Source of the DNA: Syncephalastrum monosporum B8922
Taxonomy: Eukaryota > Mucoromycota > Mucoromycetes > Mucorales > Syncephalastraceae
Assembly (NCBI GenBank): GCA_000697355.1
Contig: JNEN01001208.1
Location: 124,001-188,000, forward strand
Direction of reading: 5' to 3'
DNA: 64,000 nt
Made by a program: the position numbers and the translations under genes. Each line of letters opens with the position of its first letter. Within the stretch, counting starts at the first letter, position 1. The notes under the pieces are model-generated. The model was not told the origin of the DNA. It made no database searches and saw only the letters and a list, made by a program, of their open reading frames with translations. Positions 47,756-59,147 of this stretch are shown here, in pieces.

Positions 47756-48121
47756 CTAGGCCAGAATGCCCCGCTTGCCCGGTAACTTCTCCACAGGCTT
47801 CTGGTCCTCAGACTCGGCGGTGGCACCCACAGCACGCTTGCTCGGAAACTTCTCCACAGGCTTCTGGTCCTCAGACTCGGCGGTGGCACCGACACGACGC
47901 TTGACCGGGAACTTCTCCACAGGCCTCTGGTTTTCAGGCTCGGCGGCGGTAGCGGCCTGACGCTTGATCGGGGCTACATTCGCAGTGTCCTGGCTCTCAG
48001 GATTGGTGGCTAATTGACGTCTGGAAACTGGCATATGAGTGTCGGACACTGCTTGAGGCGCCGCATGAGATCCAGCAATGAGGAAAGCAGTGGCAATGAT
48101 ACTGAGAGAGGTGAAGCGCAT
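47756..48121 (-). CDS. Secreted repeat protein with Kex2 sites; putative peptide precursor
   Basis: A 121-residue intronless protein. Residues 1-20 (MRFTSLSIIATAFLIAGSHA) form a signal peptide with a likely cut before APQ. Dibasic Kex2-type sites occur at residues 34-35 (RR), 53-54, 74-75, 95-96 and 116-117 (KR), the last four exactly 21 residues apart. The spacers are related repeats: QAATAAEPENQRPVEKFPV, RVGATAESEDQKPVEKFPS and AVGATAESEDQKPVEKLPG, preceded by a diverged QLATNPESQDTANVAPI. This architecture is that of fungal kexin-processed repeat peptides, including alpha-factor-like precursors, and predicts three to four short secreted peptides. I do not recognise the peptide. A TATATAAAG box lies about 58 bp upstream. 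The in-frame ATG at 48193 would bury the signal sequence and overlap the TATA box, so 48121 is chosen. Confidence 0.75.
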   Translation of the reverse strand: MRFTSLSIIATAFLIAGSHAAPQAVSDTHMPVSRRQLATNPESQDTANVAPIKRQAATAAEPENQRPVEKFPVKRRVGATAESEDQKPVEKFPSKRAVGATAESEDQKPVEKLPGKRGILA

Positions 48122-48171
48122 GATGATTAGGAAATATGCTGGTGATCCGCAATGAATGCATGTGCCGTTGG

Positions 48172-48190
48172 AGCCCTTTATATATGTGGG
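48172..48190 (-). promoter_or_regulatory. TATA box of the repeat-peptide gene
   Basis: Read on the minus strand, ACATATATAAAGGGCTCC ends about 50 bp before the ATG at 48121. The position fits a core promoter with a very short leader. Confidence 0.55.
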
Positions 48191-51100
48191 CACACAGGTA
48201 TGAAGGTCGAAAGACTGTTTTTGGTCTGCTTCACGTGGATAACAGTTGATCTTCGAAAGCTCTGGTGCACTCGTCTTTTACCTGTATGAACACAGAGCCA
48301 CACAGTTACTATTGGATGAACTTGGTTTTTTTTACGCCATATCAATAAACACCTTCTATTAAAAGTTAAGCAGTGACCGCAAAATAAATATGCAGCACCC
48401 GCGTCTTTGTAGTGTGCAAGCAAACGCGCACCCCAAGGAAGGGGCAAAACGTCTGTATAGTCTCATCTGCACGATCTGGCGTTTCTTTCATGCATATAGG
48501 TACTTGATAAATATCTAAGCTCGTTCAATAAGAGGAAGTCGTGGTCTTGGAATAAAAGTAACAAACTAAAAGGTTTGTATCGTCACGTCTGTATGCACAC
48601 AACAGATCCATATCTCGTAAGGCTAACAAGCGTATAGGTACGTATAGCATCCTTTATATTTGCATCAACTGCACTCGTTCTAGTCTTTTTCAGCATGTTG
48701 CATTATGGTATTTGCTCGTTGTTTACAATGGCATGATCATATTAGAAACGAAGATTTACATCGGATATTGCCGTGGCAATCTGCCATGAACCGTTGTGAT
48801 CGTAATCGAAGAAGGAGTAACTTCATTTAAACGTAAACGATGGATGATGTGCACTGTAGATGTATGGGTAGTCTCGTATGTTTGATCAATTTATTTTTCT
48901 AGTTGTCTGAAGGCGGCCTAATTTCAATATTTAGACCGAAAAAAGAAAACTCGTGTATTCGTAAGTTGGCAAGGGCTGTTTCTGCTTCCTTTCTTAACGG
49001 CATACATATCGCATAGAAAACAGATGTGAAGACTATCATTAGTCCAAACAAGAACCCCCTAATCATTCTTGACCTAAATATATGTGCACGTACTCAGCCG
49101 AAGGAAAAGGATTATGATATGATAGTGAGACACCCGCTTAGTCTTTGCTATATACTAAAGGTCATTGAATACAAATGGGAGAGGAATAGTTCTTGCATAC
49201 GTATATGTGGCGATGTATATGCATAATAATAACGATCCGTTTATATGGTAATACTTCTTTCGGTAAGCTGGCTCTATTGCTTTCACGTATATGCATGAAA
49301 CATCCCATCACGCAGCGTATGCAACTAATGGCAAAAAACAGGATCCCCAATTGTTTGACAGATGAGTGCTTGATATGTATTAAAGGCGTCACATGGAAGT
49401 ATCAGATGCGCTCAGGCATACAATGGCACCATCAATAATCTGTGAGTTGCCCATGTTCTACTAGCGTGGAAATAAAACGATGGAACCTGAGTCCTATTTA
49501 TTTAGTCGCATCTATCAAACGCTGTACTGGAAGGGTCTACATAGTTTAGCTGGTATTTATGAGGTTATTAGAGGTGAGGACGGACATATTATGTATACAA
49601 ACAGTGAGAAATAGACATATCAAAAGCAGGTCGGTGGATGCATCTACACATACAGCTACCTTATAAACATTTAAATCGACCATCGCCTTATTAAAAGGGA
49701 ATATGCAACGTTTGCTTTTTAATTTGCTCCACATATTGTTATTTGTACGTTTTTTCGCCAACACAATATTGAAGAGGAAGACCGAATGTTTAATAGCGGC
49801 TTCAGCGCGCTGTCCTTGAGCACATATAGCGCACCGCTGCCTATATGTGGAAGTGACCTGCAAATCCTATATTTGGTTAGTCGCGCTTCTTTCATGAGGC
49901 GTTGTTGGCGTAGCGGCGTCTCCTGGCCGACATGCAGAAGACTGCCTTGCAAAAACGACAAATTCTCGTTTGAGTAGGGTATCGAATGGAGAAACATCTG
50001 AAGCAGGAGTCCAGATAAATCGAGCTGAAGAATGTTGTGATCACGGAGACGTGGAAGTCTTCAGGATACCTTTCTACCTGTTTTGCATGATTTGCGCATG
50101 CTTTTGTTGAGTCCTGGTGAGCATACGAATGAAATGCGTTAGTGCAAGGCATCTTATGGCTCGTAGAATATTGTTTAAATCGGATTTGGTAGTGCTTGGC
50201 GCTGGGAATATAACTGCTGTTTGTTTATATATGCAAGTGACGATATTCATTACATTCTGGTTTATGTCCATAACGGCCTTGTTAGTGCCTGTGTGCATAC
50301 ATGTCTGTCTCAGCAAAGTTACTTGGTGATTGATATAATGAATTAGATGTATGTTCTGGCACTCGTTCATGCATAAGACGAACGAAAACCTATGACCGGT
50401 ACATGGCATAGTACCTAGATTCCGTATTGCAACAAATTTCAGTGTAGTACATTACAGTAGTAGAATTAGGAACTGCAAAAAATACACTGCGTTCCTTTGA
50501 TCGGTGGTTAACACACACATGCTGTGCCTTGCAGTAAGAGGGATGACTGTTTATTTTGAATTGTTTGCCACATATTACGCTGCTCTGGAAATTCGCCTTG
50601 AGGGAAAGCTTCCCTTGATAGAAGGACGCAAACAAAATCCATCGCATACGAGCCCATAGTTGGTCTGGGTTAGTCACCCACACATTATGCACTATGTAAA
50701 ATTCACAAAAGTTTGCTTGTTTTGACTGGTATAACATCCGAGATGACCATTGACGACTGATTCGACATCGTACGAGAGACAGAGAAGTCAAATAGTATAT
50801 GGTAGTACTATCACACACGTTTGCTTGTTTTCCTAAGGGAGATGACTGACCTGGGGCAAAATACGTACGCACATGGAACATAGTCGGAGAACAAAAGCAT
50901 AAGACGCCCACTTGGCGTCTGCACTCCTTACATACCGGTATGTGATGATATAGACATGCAAAACAATAAAGTGTCTCATGTCACTACTCCATGTGCGCTG
51001 CTCTATCAATTTGATACATAAGGCATCAAACATGCCCCCCGTGTATGACCGAATGGTGTATATAGGGCCGACTTCAAGGGATGCCTACGTATTGCCGGTT

Positions 51101-51588
51101 TTCAGGCGGAAATACACCCGTATCAGCCATACAGTAGTTTTCTGTGCTTTCATATTTATAGTAAATGCACCTAGTTGGTACTTTTGGGAAAACGTCATAT
51201 GCACCGTCCATTATTAGTTTGCCAATCTGCATCAATATTTTGTGCCGTATGTTGTGGCCGCTCTGAGCCGTATCAAACATAAGTTCCATAATTGGATTTT
51301 CGGGTGCATTGTGTTAGAATCGTAAGATGAAGGCATAACATATTATGTGAGAATTCAACGGTTTGAAATACATATTCCAAGTGAAGCAATAGACATGCAC
51401 TCCAATGTCACCAGTGATGACGTAATGTATGCTTATACAGTTGTGTAAACATTTCACGCACTACTACAAACCACTCCCTGTCAAATAAGGTGTATCTCGA
51501 CATGACCAAAGAGTTATATCGGTAAAGACATGACTTGACTTTTATACCATAGTCCACAGCAGAAAAGATGAACGAGAACAACGATAAA
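48191..51588. other. Long non-coding intergenic stretch
   Basis: About 3.4 kb of AT-rich DNA with many stop codons in all frames. Open frames up to 173 codons (for example 50390-50911, minus) have no recognisable domain and a codon make-up typical of chance. I see no RNA gene. Confidence 0.5.
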
Positions 51589-54500
51589 TTACCAGTCTTC
51601 TTCGTCCGAGTAAACCTCTTCGCCACGCTTGCGGCGCTCCATGCGCTCCTTCTTCTTTTTGCGCAGCTCTTTGGAGGACAGTTTTTCTTTCTTTTTAACG
51701 GCCTTGATCGTGTTACCCTGGGCGTCCACCATATCCTCCTGCTCCTTCTCTTCGATCACGGTCGATCCCTGGCCAGAGACCCAGTTATGGCCAGATGCAA
51801 CAAGCTCACCGTCATCGACCTTCCAGACCTCGGTGCAGAGCGCCTCCGAGAACTCGCGGTTATGGGTTACAATCACGACACCGCCGCCGTATTCGCGAAT
51901 CGCACTCGCCAGTGCGCCGAGCGACTCGCGGTCGAGGTAATTGGTGGGCTCGTCCAAAACCAGCATATGAGGTCGGTTCCACATGGCCGCGCCAATCACG
52001 AGTTTGACCTATATTGTAAATCCATATCAAATTTTGACCTTGTAGCTCTGTTTGTCCGCTTACCTTTTGGCCACCCGAAAGACCGCGAATACGCGAGTGC
52101 GTCGCAAATTCAGCCTCGAGACCCACCTCGGTTAGATGCTTCTCAATCTCCTTTTGAGTGAGCGGACGGTTGAGGCCGGCCTTGGCGGCTTCCTGGGCAT
52201 CGCACTCGGCAATCTTTTTGCCAAAGCCCATCTGCTCGAGGCGCTGGCGAGAGATCCATGTGTTCTCGACCGAGGACTTTCCGACCCAGTGCACCTCGTA
52301 CTCGTACGACTGCTTGAGTTTGCGTCGACCAACGAGTTCCTCCACAATGCGCTTCTCTCCCTCAATCACAAAGTGCTGAGACATTTGCTTTTCTTCTTCC
52401 TCAGTTACTTGACGGTCCACCTAATAAGATCGTTGGTTGTGTTGGTGAATAATATAAGTAGCCAGTTTTTTTCGTACCTTTTCCAATTCTTCTCGGTCTT
52501 CACCGGTAGCATAGCGCCACTGGATGTACTCATTGGGTGTAATATCGAGATGCTTCTCGATATGGTGGAAAGCATGTTGGGCTACATAAGCAATGCGCAG
52601 GTTTGGGTGCTTCCAGACGGTACCCGTCGAGGGCTCAAGCTCACCCGTCAGCAACTTAATGAGCGTGGATTTTCCGGCACCGTTGGGTCCAATGACAGCC
52701 ACGCGCGATGCGAGCGAGCACTGCATCGTAATCTTCTTCAGCTGCTTGCGGTTCGAGCCGGGATACGAAAAGTCCACGTCCTTCATCTTGAGGATCGCTC
52801 GCTCCTTGGTCTTGACGCCCTCAAGCATACCAGGCTCGGGGAATCGGAACGTGATTTGGGCCGCCTCTAGCGAGTAGTAGGACTGCGCGCGGGGGACCTT
52901 CTTGACAAACTCGGACAAGTTACCCTTGTAACGCTTCAGCTTGTAGTTGCCCTCGTAATGGATGATATCTGAGCAAATGTGATCCAGGAAGCCCGAGTCG
53001 TGCGAGACGACGATGGAGGTCACGCTCTTCAAGCCAAGCAGGTAGTTCTCGAGCCAGGCCACATTGACGACGTCCAGATGATTGGTCGGTTCGTCCAGGA
53101 GCAAGATATCCGCGTTCATGAGCATGGCCCGAGCTAGCGCTAGCTTCATCTTCCAGCCCCCCGAGAGCGAGCCGATATTCTGGAATTTGACCATATCCTC
53201 GCTGAATCCGTATTCACGCAGCAGCTTTGCAATTTGGGCCTTGTCCTTCTCTACCACACCTGGCGAGGAGGCAATGAAATCGACCAGACCCGTTTCGGAC
53301 TCGGAACCATCAATGTCGTGCTCGACGTAGACAGTCTTTAGAATCGAGCGAGGCGGGAAGCCCTCTAGCTGCTCATTCGCGATGGCGCGCATCAGCGTCG
53401 ACTTGCCACAGCCGTTCGGGCCGCACAGACCATAGCGACGGCCACGCTTGAGACGCAACGCGGTGCGGTTGAGCAGGATCTTGGCGCCGTACGCGAGCGA
53501 GAACTCGCAGTTGCACAGTTCTTCGCCCTCCTCGTCATCCTCCTCCTCGACGGTGCGTGTCGCAACTGCTTCCTCACAGCTCGCCAAGGCCGCGAGCGCA
53601 AGCTTGGGCGCCTCCTCCGGGTCTTCCTTTTCGGGGTCGTAGCGGCCGGTTACCAGGAGCCAGGTGCCAGCGTTGGGCGCAATGGCATCGATCCAACCGG
53701 CACGGGAGAAATCCTTGGCAAGCGTGAGCGCGACTGCAAGCTCGACCATGTACTTGCGGACGGGACTAAAGAAGCCCTCGAGCTTGGTCTGCATCAGGTG
53801 ATCGAGCGTCTTGGTCACCTTGTCGCGCTTCTCCTGCTCGGTCAGCACGGTCTGGCCGCCGCCAGCTGCGCGGTTCAGTGTTGCCAGCGCCTTTTCGACC
53901 ATACCGCGGCATTCGGGGTCAGCTACGACGTCCTTGACGTGGTCGAGGGCGGGCAGAAGGATGGGCACGAACGGGGCGGCGACGTCGGGATCGTCGACGA
54001 GCTTGGTCATGTTGTCAATAATGACAGCCGACTTGCGCTTGATGGCGGTCTGACGCTCACGCAGGCCGCGCGCAAGGAGGGGCACCATGAGTGCCAAAGT
54101 GGCAGAGTCGACTTCCTGGACAAACGTGGTCGCGCCGAGTTGGTGGATCGTCTCGGGGACTTGGTCAGGGTGGTTGATGCACTCGATGACGGCCGGGATA
54201 AAGCGCTCGATATCTTTGTTGTCGAGCAAACCGCACGCCTCGGCCATGGTGCTGGTTGCGGCGCGCTTGACGTCCTGCTTGGTATCCCACATGCAGTCCG
54301 ACAGGGTGGGCACGAGGTCGGGAATGCACGACAGCAGCGGGAGCGGGTTCTTCTGCGCAAGCTGCGTGATAATGTCGAGCGCGAGCATTTTGGTCTGCCA
54401 CTTTTTCGAGTTCTCCAGACCCCCGAGGCAGAGGTGACAAATGTGCCGCGTCGCGGTCGGATTGACCCCGAGCGCAATGGCCTTGGCCGTGGTTGCCGCC

Positions 54501-54943
54501 AGGTCGCGCACGGGCGCCTGCTTATCGGCCTGCAGTTCGAGCAGAGGCGGAATGAGCGTCACGAGGTGGGGCTCGAGCGTGCCATGCAGCTCGCGGTTCA
54601 CCTCGACGAGTGCGCACGCCAGAGTCATGGCGCCTAGGATACCGGGGGCCTTGGGCTTCTTTGAGAACAATTCGGACGAGAGCACACTGTAGACGTGCGC
54701 GGCCTTGAGAGCGCGCACACCATAGTGGCGCACGACGTCGGCGACCTTGGTGGCTTCCTCTTGCCGCGCCTGGGGCGAATCGCTCGCAAGCAGCGCGTGC
54801 AGCAGCTCCTTGGCGTCGCTGGCTTCTTTTTCACCGATGCGTACGCGCTTCGTCTTTAGCAACTTCTCGAGGTTGCGGCGCTTGAGAAAATCGGTGGTCG
54901 CGGCAGCGCCCGAGGCTGTACTTGTATCATTCACTTCTTCCAT
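51589..54943 (-). CDS. TEF3: Translation elongation factor 3 (eEF3)
   Basis: The fungal ABC-F ATPase that binds the ribosome during elongation and helps release E-site tRNA. It has about 1,080 residues in three exons: 54943-52478, 52420-52064 and 52008-51589. HEAT repeats fill residues 40-360, followed by a four-helix region. ABC1 has Walker [10 protein letters not shown] (508-516), [10 protein letters not shown] (593) and [13 protein letters not shown] (612). ABC2 has GPNGAGKST (752), interrupted by the eEF3-specific chromodomain-like insert ([20 protein letters not shown]), then LSGGQK | VKLVIGA and [14 protein letters not shown]. The C-terminal tail is Lys-rich ([20 protein letters not shown]). 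Both introns lie in ABC2, one exactly inside the signature motif. Codon use is biased toward C-ending codons, as expected for an abundant protein. It is divergent from STE50. Confidence 0.96.
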
Positions 54944-55360
54944 GATATGATAGGGGTTTATAAAAATAAATAGAATGGAAAAAGAAAGAGATTTTTCTCG
55001 TGTGTTGGGCAGCGGAATTTGCTATGGCAATGTCCAGAGCAAGTATTTTGCATGGGTTTCACTAAAGGAAAAGGTCTGTTGCCCTTCGTCATCACCATGA
55101 CTTCTTAGTAGTATCGTGAGAGATGAAAAAAAAAAAGGAAATACTTCTAGGATCCAAGGGTCTACTTAGTTTGGTGGACAAATAAAAATATAATAATGAC
55201 ATGGAATGAATGTCATATATATTCCTCTGAGTGTGTGCAACATCAAAAAAAGTGCTGCACCTCTATAGGGTCCGTCTCTTTGCTTGCCTGCTTGATTGAA
55301 GGCGGTCTTTTGAATTGAGCTGTTCGGCTTTCTTTTTGCTTCGCTTGCCTTTTCTCGCAA
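54944..55360. promoter_or_regulatory. Shared divergent promoter of eEF3 and STE50
   Basis: The starts of eEF3 (54943, minus) and STE50 (55361, plus) are 417 bp apart. The interval has A-rich runs near 55125-55140 and CT-rich sequence just before the STE50 start. No unambiguous TATA box. Confidence 0.5.
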
Positions 55361-57127
55361 ATGGAAAGTGTGCTTCTGTGGGACGAGAGCAAGGTCTGCA
55401 AATGGCTGTCCTCCGTCGGACACGATGCCTATGAGAAGCAAATCAAGGGTAATGTAAAAAAAAATAAAAAAGAAAACCAGGTGGCCTCGACTCATGCACC
55501 TGCGAAACAGAACACGGCGTGACAGGCGATGTCCTGATCCACCTCGACCACGACACCCTCAAGGATCTGTCTGTGACATCCGTAGGCGAACGACTCGACA
55601 TTCTACGACATATCTACAACCTCAAGACCATGTGGCGGATACCCCTCAACGAATGGGACTATGTCCCTCCCAGTAAGTCGCCCCATTCCAGACGTATTGT
55701 TTCACTGCCTTTCTTTCCTTTCTCACCTTTCTATTTTCTCTCTCTCATTCTAGGTGCCCTCTATGAAAACGTATGATAAAAGAGACCAAGAGAGAGTTGC
55801 AAGACTCATGTTTGCATAGGATTGGTTGGGCCAAAATGGCATGGCGGATTATCGCAAGATCGAGACGGCTTTTCAGGAACGAGGTTCGAGTGAAATCAGC
55901 GATCCAGTCGACAGGTTTTATATTGACATCTGTTACAGATAACCACCTGCGGCAGTTGACGGACGATCTGACCCGGTTAAGCACAGAAGTAGCTCGCCTG
56001 CGCGACGAGTTGGCTTATGGCCACAAAGGAAAAGACAAAAAGGTGAGACATCAGCAGAATCATGACAATGTATTTACCTGGGACCTAGGGATTGGGTGCT
56101 TACGATAACGACAAAAAAATCTATGCAAGCAGCAGCAGCAGCAGTGGCGGCGGTAGGCTGCTGACCCCACCCGCCATTGGATATGCCACCGCAGACTACT
56201 TTAGCACATACCATCCGCGCTCCACAGGGAACGACACTCCAAGCACCGATGTAAGCAGTATACACACAGTCGAAATGAAATCCCTTAATGAATATTTTGG
56301 TTTCATTTTCTCAGCTTCGACCGACACCGAGCGTGACCATCAATGACGGAGGCGCCATCAAAGTCTATGGCGAAAAGATAGCCAACAACAGCAAAGTCGA
56401 TCTCGAAGCGTCCAAGGACGTGCGCCTCCTGCTTGACGACCCGTGCTCCAAAGTGATCACGTCCGCGCTCAAGAAATACAACGTCATGGATGACTGGCAG
56501 CAGTACGCTCTTTGGATCCAGTTTGGCTCGCCGGATAACTTGCAAGAGCGTGCGCTCGGCTACGATGAGAGGCCGTTGCGGATTTCTCAGAAGCTCAAGG
56601 ATGCCAAGCAGAACCCGGTGTTTGTGCTCAAGCACGTCAAGGACGGCAAGGTCTTCAACCCAGAGAAGAACGGCCATGCCTTCATCTCACCCCGGCCGGC
56701 GCCGCGGCCAAACAAGGAGAGCGATTGGAAGAAGGGAGAAGGAGGCGAGCCCAAGACGGCCATCACGTCGGGTCGCGTTGGCTATGAAGTCGTCGTGCCT
56801 GTCATGTCATCCTCCATCTCGACCCCCACGCCTACCTCCAGTACCATCACGACCACCCTCACCCCTTCCTCCTCCTCCTCCAACAGCAACAACAACAGCA
56901 ACAGCAACAACAATAGTAATAACAACAACAATGTCACCCTGAATAATAGTACCAGCACGAGCAGTAATAGCAATCCGAATAATACGCCCACGCCGGCGTC
57001 GGCGAAGCGCGCAGGCACCATCAACAAGAATCCGTCAGAAAATTTCCTCTCTGAACTGGGTTTAGAGAGCGGTATTGCGAATGCCATTTATACCATCATG
57101 ATGGACGACAGTCATGACACAAAATAA
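55361..57127 (+). CDS. STE50: STE50-like MAP-kinase adaptor (SAM + RA domains)
   Basis: The adaptor that tethers the MAPKKK Ste11 to membrane-bound Cdc42 in pheromone, osmotic and filamentation pathways. The SAM domain spans exons 1 and 2: MESVLLWDESKVCKWLSSVG, then KQIKEHGVTGDVLIHLDHDT and LKDLSVTSVGERLDILRHIY. Downstream short exons give ALYEN, DWLGQNGMADYRKIETAFQE, a coiled coil (HLRQLTDDLTRLSTEVARL) and a Ser-rich linker. The RA domain (about 56340-56660) reads AIKVYGEKIANNSK, DDWQQYALWIQFGSPDNLQE and RPLRISQKLKDAKQNPVFVL. The C-terminal part is low complexity, with an Asn/Ser tract from (AAC/AGC/AAT)n at 56880-56990. Unusually for Ste50, this tail is longer than the RA domain. Stop TAA at 57125-57127. 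Confidence 0.87.
56870..56990 (+). repeat. Coding trinucleotide tract (Ser/Asn)
   Basis: TCC repeats are followed by AAC/AGC/AAT repeats within the STE50 reading frame, giving Ser5 then an Asn/Ser-only stretch interrupted by VTL. It is likely to vary in length between strains. Confidence 0.8.
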
Positions 57128-57413
57128 ATGTAAATCAATCATTCATTTGTCACGTATGAAGAGGTACTCTAATCTTTTTTGTTTGTTTGTTACTCTTTAT
57201 TATCTTGGGATGTCGTATGCAAATGTAAAAGGGGATCAAATCAAAGGAATGAAGATAGGAAGCGGGGAAGCAGCTTTTGGAGGGCGTGTGCGTGTATTCG
57301 TGCATGTGTTGGGATATACAGAAGGAAGACAGCGACAGAGAGTGTGCGTGTGTTTTTATCTACAGGATACAGTAAAGAGGGGATGGGTGGGGAAAAGCAG
57401 GAAGTAACAACCA

Positions 57414-59147
57414 TTACGCGTCGACCTCCTCGCGTTCGACCTGGATATCCTTAATACTAAGGAGCTCCTGGAGGAAGACGCGCTGCTCCTCTTCCCGTTT
57501 CAGATAGGGCTCGGGTGCACCCATGATGGAGCACGTCAGTGGCTGGAGCTGAACCTCGTCGTCTTCCAGGGGTGGCAACTCATTCGTGGCTGTGACGCTC
57601 CAGCCGCCCGTCTCGCGCACACGGTCACCGACGCGCCAGATCTGGTAGCCGTTGCCGCACGTGTCCTCGATAAACTTCTTGCGCTTGTCGGTGAACTGGA
57701 TCTCGTCCGTGTTGAGGGTGACGAGGGTGTAGAAGCGCGAGTAAAAGCCCTTCTCGGACCGGTTCTTGGCACGCAAGATGCGGCCCATGCGCTGGGTCTC
57801 CTGGCGTCGAGAGCCAAAGTGGGAGGCGATCTGGATCAGCACGGTGGCGGCGGGCAGGTTGAGACTGGTATCACCAATGCGTGACACGAGGAGGGTGTTG
57901 ATCGTGTTCTTGCGCAGGACGCGGATGCGCGAGACCTCGCGCCAATTCATGCCCTCGGTCTCGCGCGGGACCTCGATCTGGAACTTCTTGAGGAGCGTTT
58001 GCTTTTCTTCCTCGGATGTGCCACCGTAAATGAAGTGGCGGTCGAGCATGGCCGCATACCGCTTCATTGCGTCAATATTGTCACAGTAGACCAGGATCTT
58101 GTCGCCGCGGGCCTCGTGGTACTGGATCAAGCGCTGGCAGATCTGCATTTTGTTGGGGTTGGCGACGGCCAGCAAGCCGCGCTTGTGGTATGCCGCGAAG
58201 CCCTTGTCGTCCGCGTATTTCGCGTAGGTCTCTTCAAAGGTCGGCGAGAGCGGCATCTCGATCTGGGTGCACACCACCTTGGCAATGTAGCCCGCGTCAG
58301 CAAGCTCCTTCCAATTGGCAGTGTACAGCGTCTTGCCCACGACCTGTTCCAGTTCGTCGATTCGGTCGTCCTCGCGCAGCATCGTCGCGGTCAAGCCGAG
58401 ACGCATGCGTGACTTTAAGCGGCCAATGGCCTTGCTGTAGTTCTCGGCGGGAACGCAGTGTACCTCATCGAGAATGACAAGGCCCCACTCGGTATTGCGG
58501 ATCAGATCAATCATCTTGACACTCTCGCGCGCACGGTGCTTGTTCTCAATCAGCATGGTATAGGTCGTGAAAATAATGCCGGTCCGGCCGTTGAAGGGCC
58601 ATTTTTTCGAGCCAGCGAGCATACCCATCGATGCCGGGTTGATGGTCGAGAAAGTTCGGAACTCGTCCAGGAACTGTTCGGCCGAGAAGTTGGTGGAACA
58701 CACGACCAAAACCGACTTCTTGATCTCACATGCAATCTGGATCGAGGTCAGGGTCTTTCCTGCACCGCAGGGCAGTACAATGATGCCACTCTTGCCCAAT
58801 CCATTCACAATGACCTTTTCCTTGGCTTCAGCCTGGTAAGGGCGCACTTGGATGTGAGGGCGCAGATCAATCGCAAGGGACGGGATATCAGTGTCATTCT
58901 TGTAATCATAGTCGCCCGGAGTAGTCAATTCAAGCGATCGCTTCTTGGCCTTGTCCTTGTCCTTTGACAGAATCGTGCTGGTCGAGGAAGGAGAACTGGT
59001 CGGCGTGGGCTTCTTGGTCACGTGTTCGGTAGTGCTGTGATCCTCACGTACCCGCTTATGCACCACTGGCATCGTCGCGTTCTCCTTTTGGCGGTTCTGC
59101 ACATAAGCAAGAAGATTGGCCATGCGTTCCTTGCGATTGTTGCTCAT
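57414..59147 (-). CDS. Short XPB/Rad25-like DNA helicase
   Basis: A single-exon SF2 helicase of 577 residues closest to XPB/Ssl2. Motifs: Q-like VRPYQ (101), Walker A LPCGAGKT (125-132), Walker B DEVH (227-230), GLTATMLRED (251-260, including the XPB-type RED motif), VSRIGDTSLNLP (about 421-432) and GSRRQETQRMGRILRA (445-460). Canonical XPB is about 800 residues and carries an N-terminal TFIIH-contact and damage-recognition region; here only about 95 Lys/Ser/Thr-rich residues precede the helicase. An insert (VPRETEGMNWREVSRIRVL) lies between the two halves of helicase domain 2. It may be a second, TFIIH-independent XPB paralogue, as known in trypanosomes. The gene is convergent with STE50, 286 bp apart. 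Confidence 0.82.
   Translation of the reverse strand: MSNNRKERMANLLAYVQNRQKENATMPVVHKRVREDHSTTEHVTKKPTPTSSPSSTSTILSKDKDKAKKRSLELTTPGDYDYKNDTDIPSLAIDLRPHIQVRPYQAEAKEKVIVNGLGKSGIIVLPCGAGKTLTSIQIACEIKKSVLVVCSTNFSAEQFLDEFRTFSTINPASMGMLAGSKKWPFNGRTGIIFTTYTMLIENKHRARESVKMIDLIRNTEWGLVILDEVHCVPAENYSKAIGRLKSRMRLGLTATMLREDDRIDELEQVVGKTLYTANWKELADAGYIAKVVCTQIEMPLSPTFEETYAKYADDKGFAAYHKRGLLAVANPNKMQICQRLIQYHEARGDKILVYCDNIDAMKRYAAMLDRHFIYGGTSEEEKQTLLKKFQIEVPRETEGMNWREVSRIRVLRKNTINTLLVSRIGDTSLNLPAATVLIQIASHFGSRRQETQRMGRILRAKNRSEKGFYSRFYTLVTLNTDEIQFTDKRKKFIEDTCGNGYQIWRVGDRVRETGGWSVTATNELPPLEDDEVQLQPLTCSIMGAPEPYLKREEEQRVFLQELLSIKDIQVEREEVDA

Noticed and set aside
47756..47960. CRISPR-like array from the regular 63-bp repeats.
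   Set aside because: The repeats are contiguous, in frame and coding, with no variable spacers.
50390..50911. 173-codon minus-strand frame in the long intergenic region.
   Set aside because: No recognisable motif, no promoter-like sequence, random codon use.
53798..54637. 279-codon open frame on the plus strand.
   Set aside because: It is antisense to the eEF3 HEAT region; high GC at codon third positions makes such shadows common.
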